Positions 63,665 to 64,000 of a stretch of 64,000 nucleotides of DNA are shown in pieces (the stretch's first letter is position 1; every line of letters begins with the position of its first letter). Both the position numbers and the translations under genes were made by a program. The DNA is from Roseibium sp. MMSF_3412 (lineage in GTDB: Bacteria; Pseudomonadota; Alphaproteobacteria; Rhizobiales; Stappiaceae): contig NZ_JASHJI010000007.1 in the NCBI RefSeq assembly GCF_030733265.1, positions 62,001 through 126,000 on the forward strand, read 5' to 3'. The notes beneath the pieces were generated by a model. It saw only the letters and a list, made by a program, of their open reading frames with translations. It was not told the origin of the DNA and did no database searches.

Positions 63665-64000
63665 GTGCATTTGGTCAAATCGGACAGTCTTGTCGAACGC
63701 GGTCTTGATGCCGCAAACTACAACATATTCGAACAGAACAGGATCTGGGCGCGCCATGCGTCAGAAAAACCTGATGTCGCTGCCAGCCTGATGCGCACCA
63801 TCAGGGCGATCCATAGGAGAATGAAGGAAGAAAGGGACCTCTCGGCCCTCTCGATCGGCGCAGGTAACGAACCGCAATTCCGAATTCTTCAGTCCGCCTT
63901 TGAAAGAGGCCTGTGGCTTTACGACATTGATGGCGCAGCGCTGGCAACGCTTCAGGAGCGTCAGACACGTCAGCGCCTGGAAAATGTGCGTCTCGTGCAA
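63665..64000 (+). CDS. methyltransferase-like protein (3' end outside window)
   Basis: An open reading frame that runs off the right edge; 112 residues are visible. The GTG at 63665 has GGAGG eight bases upstream, better than the in-frame ATGs at 63599 and 63623. The N-terminal helical part (SLVERGLDAANYNIFEQNRI) is followed by LSALSIGAGNEPQFRIL and LWLYDIDGAAL. These match the glycine-rich motif I and acidic motif II of class I SAM-dependent methyltransferases. The substrate cannot be stated. Confidence 0.65.
   Translation, partial: MHLVKSDSLVERGLDAANYNIFEQNRIWARHASEKPDVAASLMRTIRAIHRRMKEERDLSALSIGAGNEPQFRILQSAFERGLWLYDIDGAALATLQERQTRQRLENVRLVQ

Noticed and set aside
1..64000. tRNA, rRNA or riboswitch genes
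   Set aside because: No T-arm, anticodon-arm or riboswitch core sequences were recognised by eye on either strand.

Overview
The window is a GC-rich chromosomal segment from an alphaproteobacterium. The gene content points to the order Hyphomicrobiales, and a Roseibium/Labrenzia/Stappia-type marine bacterium is my best guess (inference). Supporting markers are HdaA next to a ppk1-ppx-rnd cluster, DivK next to a DUF3572 gene, an EipB/DUF1849 envelope protein, a cysteine-free L33, and a topA-rnr-DUF983-NUDIX block. I see no rRNA, tRNA, prophage, CRISPR array or intact insertion sequence. Genes sit close together and many overlap by 4 bp.

Layout. 1-5.4 kb: partial ABC-F ATPase, secreted alpha/beta hydrolase divergent from a membrane-bound AraC regulator, DUF4344 metallopeptidase-like protein, ndk. 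5.5-13.3 kb: YHYH-domain secreted protein, molybdopterin oxidoreductase, a MocR-type regulator with a DUF983 membrane protein that it probably controls, a BNR/sialidase-like protein and a secreted amidohydrolase. 13.3-22.4 kb: purM-purN, AI-2E-family permease, hdaA, a small inverted-repeat element, then ppk1-ppx (polyphosphate) convergent with rnd. 22.5-30.4 kb: orphan ParA, DUF5993-DsbB pair, small hypothetical, aspS, ABC exporter, unknown secreted protein, PfkB kinase. 30.6-37.6 kb: CSS-EAL phosphodiesterase, a TetR/adaptor/RND efflux cluster, and a nine-copy ~34-bp tandem array. 37.6-45.6 kb: two small proteins, an OxyR-like LysR regulator, a trans-sulfuration enzyme, ABM and GNAT proteins, FemAB-like protein, GDPD, RidA, EipB. 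45.7-49.2 kb: dinB, HAD-like protein, DUF3572, divK and rpmG, with no pleD between the last two. 49.3-61.9 kb: one long leftward block, ruvX / pyrB-pyrC-like / DUF3108 / plsY-dprA / topA-rnr-DUF983-NUDIX-RidA, with 4-bp overlaps at plsY/dprA and through topA-rnr-DUF983-NUDIX. 62-64 kb: metallo-hydrolase, cupin, and a truncated methyltransferase-like gene.

Most of the window is core metabolism and information processing. The parts most worth a second look are non-coding: the tandem array of terminator-like hairpins after the RND pump (37201-37522), the 270-bp element with terminal inverted repeats between hdaA and ppk1 (17132-17401), the matched TGACTG operators at mocR and at the DUF983 promoter, and a long hairpin in the divK-rpmG gap. 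Two proteins look like family members that have lost key residues: an OxyR-like regulator without the redox cysteines, and a dihydroorotase homologue without the metal-binding HxH.
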